From Oscillospiraceae bacterium (GTDB lineage: Bacteria > Bacillota > Clostridia > Oscillospirales > Ruminococcaceae), in contig JAIRWE010000138.1 in assembly GCA_031253365.1 (NCBI GenBank), positions 1 through 5,412 of the forward strand: a stretch of 5,412 bases of DNA, read 5' to 3'. This document shows, in pieces, positions 5,353-5,412 of this stretch (positions are counted from its first letter, which is position 1; each line of letters opens with the position of its first letter). The notes beneath the pieces were generated by a model. That model did not search any database. It was given only the letters and a program-made list of their open reading frames with translations, and was not told the origin of the DNA. The translations under genes and the position numbers were made by a program.

Positions 5353-5412
5353 AGACGGAAAAATTTATTTTGAAACTGATGGAAAATTATGCAGTATGGT
5401 TCTGTCGGTAAA
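5353..5412 (-). other. upstream region of the histidine kinase gene
   Basis: Sixty AT-rich bases precede the kinase ATG on the minus strand. A -10-like CATAAT (5391-5386) would start transcription near 5379, giving a leader of about 26 nt. The only -35-like candidate, TTTACC at the window edge, is 15 nt away, which is short of ideal, and the real -35 may lie outside. No SD-like purine run precedes the ATG; the bases just before it are T/C-rich. An in-frame TAA at 5367-5365 closes the reading frame upstream. Confidence 0.25.

Overview
This 5.4 kb window looks like chromosomal DNA of a Gram-positive bacterium of the class Clostridia (Bacillota), possibly an Oscillospiraceae-like gut anaerobe. 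The firmest marker is ireB, a small regulator gene confined to Bacillota. Strong sigma-A-type promoters, clear Shine-Dalgarno (SD) sites, a tRNA-Pro without an encoded CCA and a soluble PAS hybrid kinase with a degenerate receiver fit the same picture. Genus-level assignment is not possible from sequence reading alone.

Layout. Positions 1-52 hold the first 17 codons of a minus-strand gene that leaves the window. An AT-rich divergent control region (53 to about 215) has two back-to-back promoters, each with a 17-bp spacer: one drives the left-hand partial gene, the other drives ireB (335-583, plus). The ireB leader is about 120 nt long. It contains a small hairpin over the ireB ribosome site and a possible 20-codon leader ORF that ends in an ATGA overlap with the ireB start. 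ireB converges on, and overlaps by 23 bp, a minus-strand GNAT acetyltransferase (561-1094).

The rest of the window is all minus strand. In transcription order it holds a large hybrid sensor histidine kinase (5352-2755), a tRNA-Pro(UGG) (2728-2655), a secreted, membrane-anchored transglutaminase-like protein with a (SEPPA/V)13 stalk (2623-1175), and the GNAT gene. The gaps are 26, 31 and 80 nt, with no convincing terminator between them, so a mixed tRNA/mRNA transcript is possible but unproven.

How they may work together. IreB is a known partner in PASTA-kinase cell-envelope signalling. The transglutaminase-like protein is built to sit outside the membrane on a proline-rich stalk. The kinase carries a full internal His-Asp-His phosphorelay but no output domain. 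A link between these envelope and signalling genes is only suggested by proximity. No mobile element, CRISPR array, phage gene or defence system was seen. The oddities most worth a second look are the pseudo-receiver inside the kinase, the tRNA wedged between protein genes with a leader that can pair with its own acceptor strand, the degenerate sorting-signal-like tail of the transglutaminase protein, and the ireB leader.
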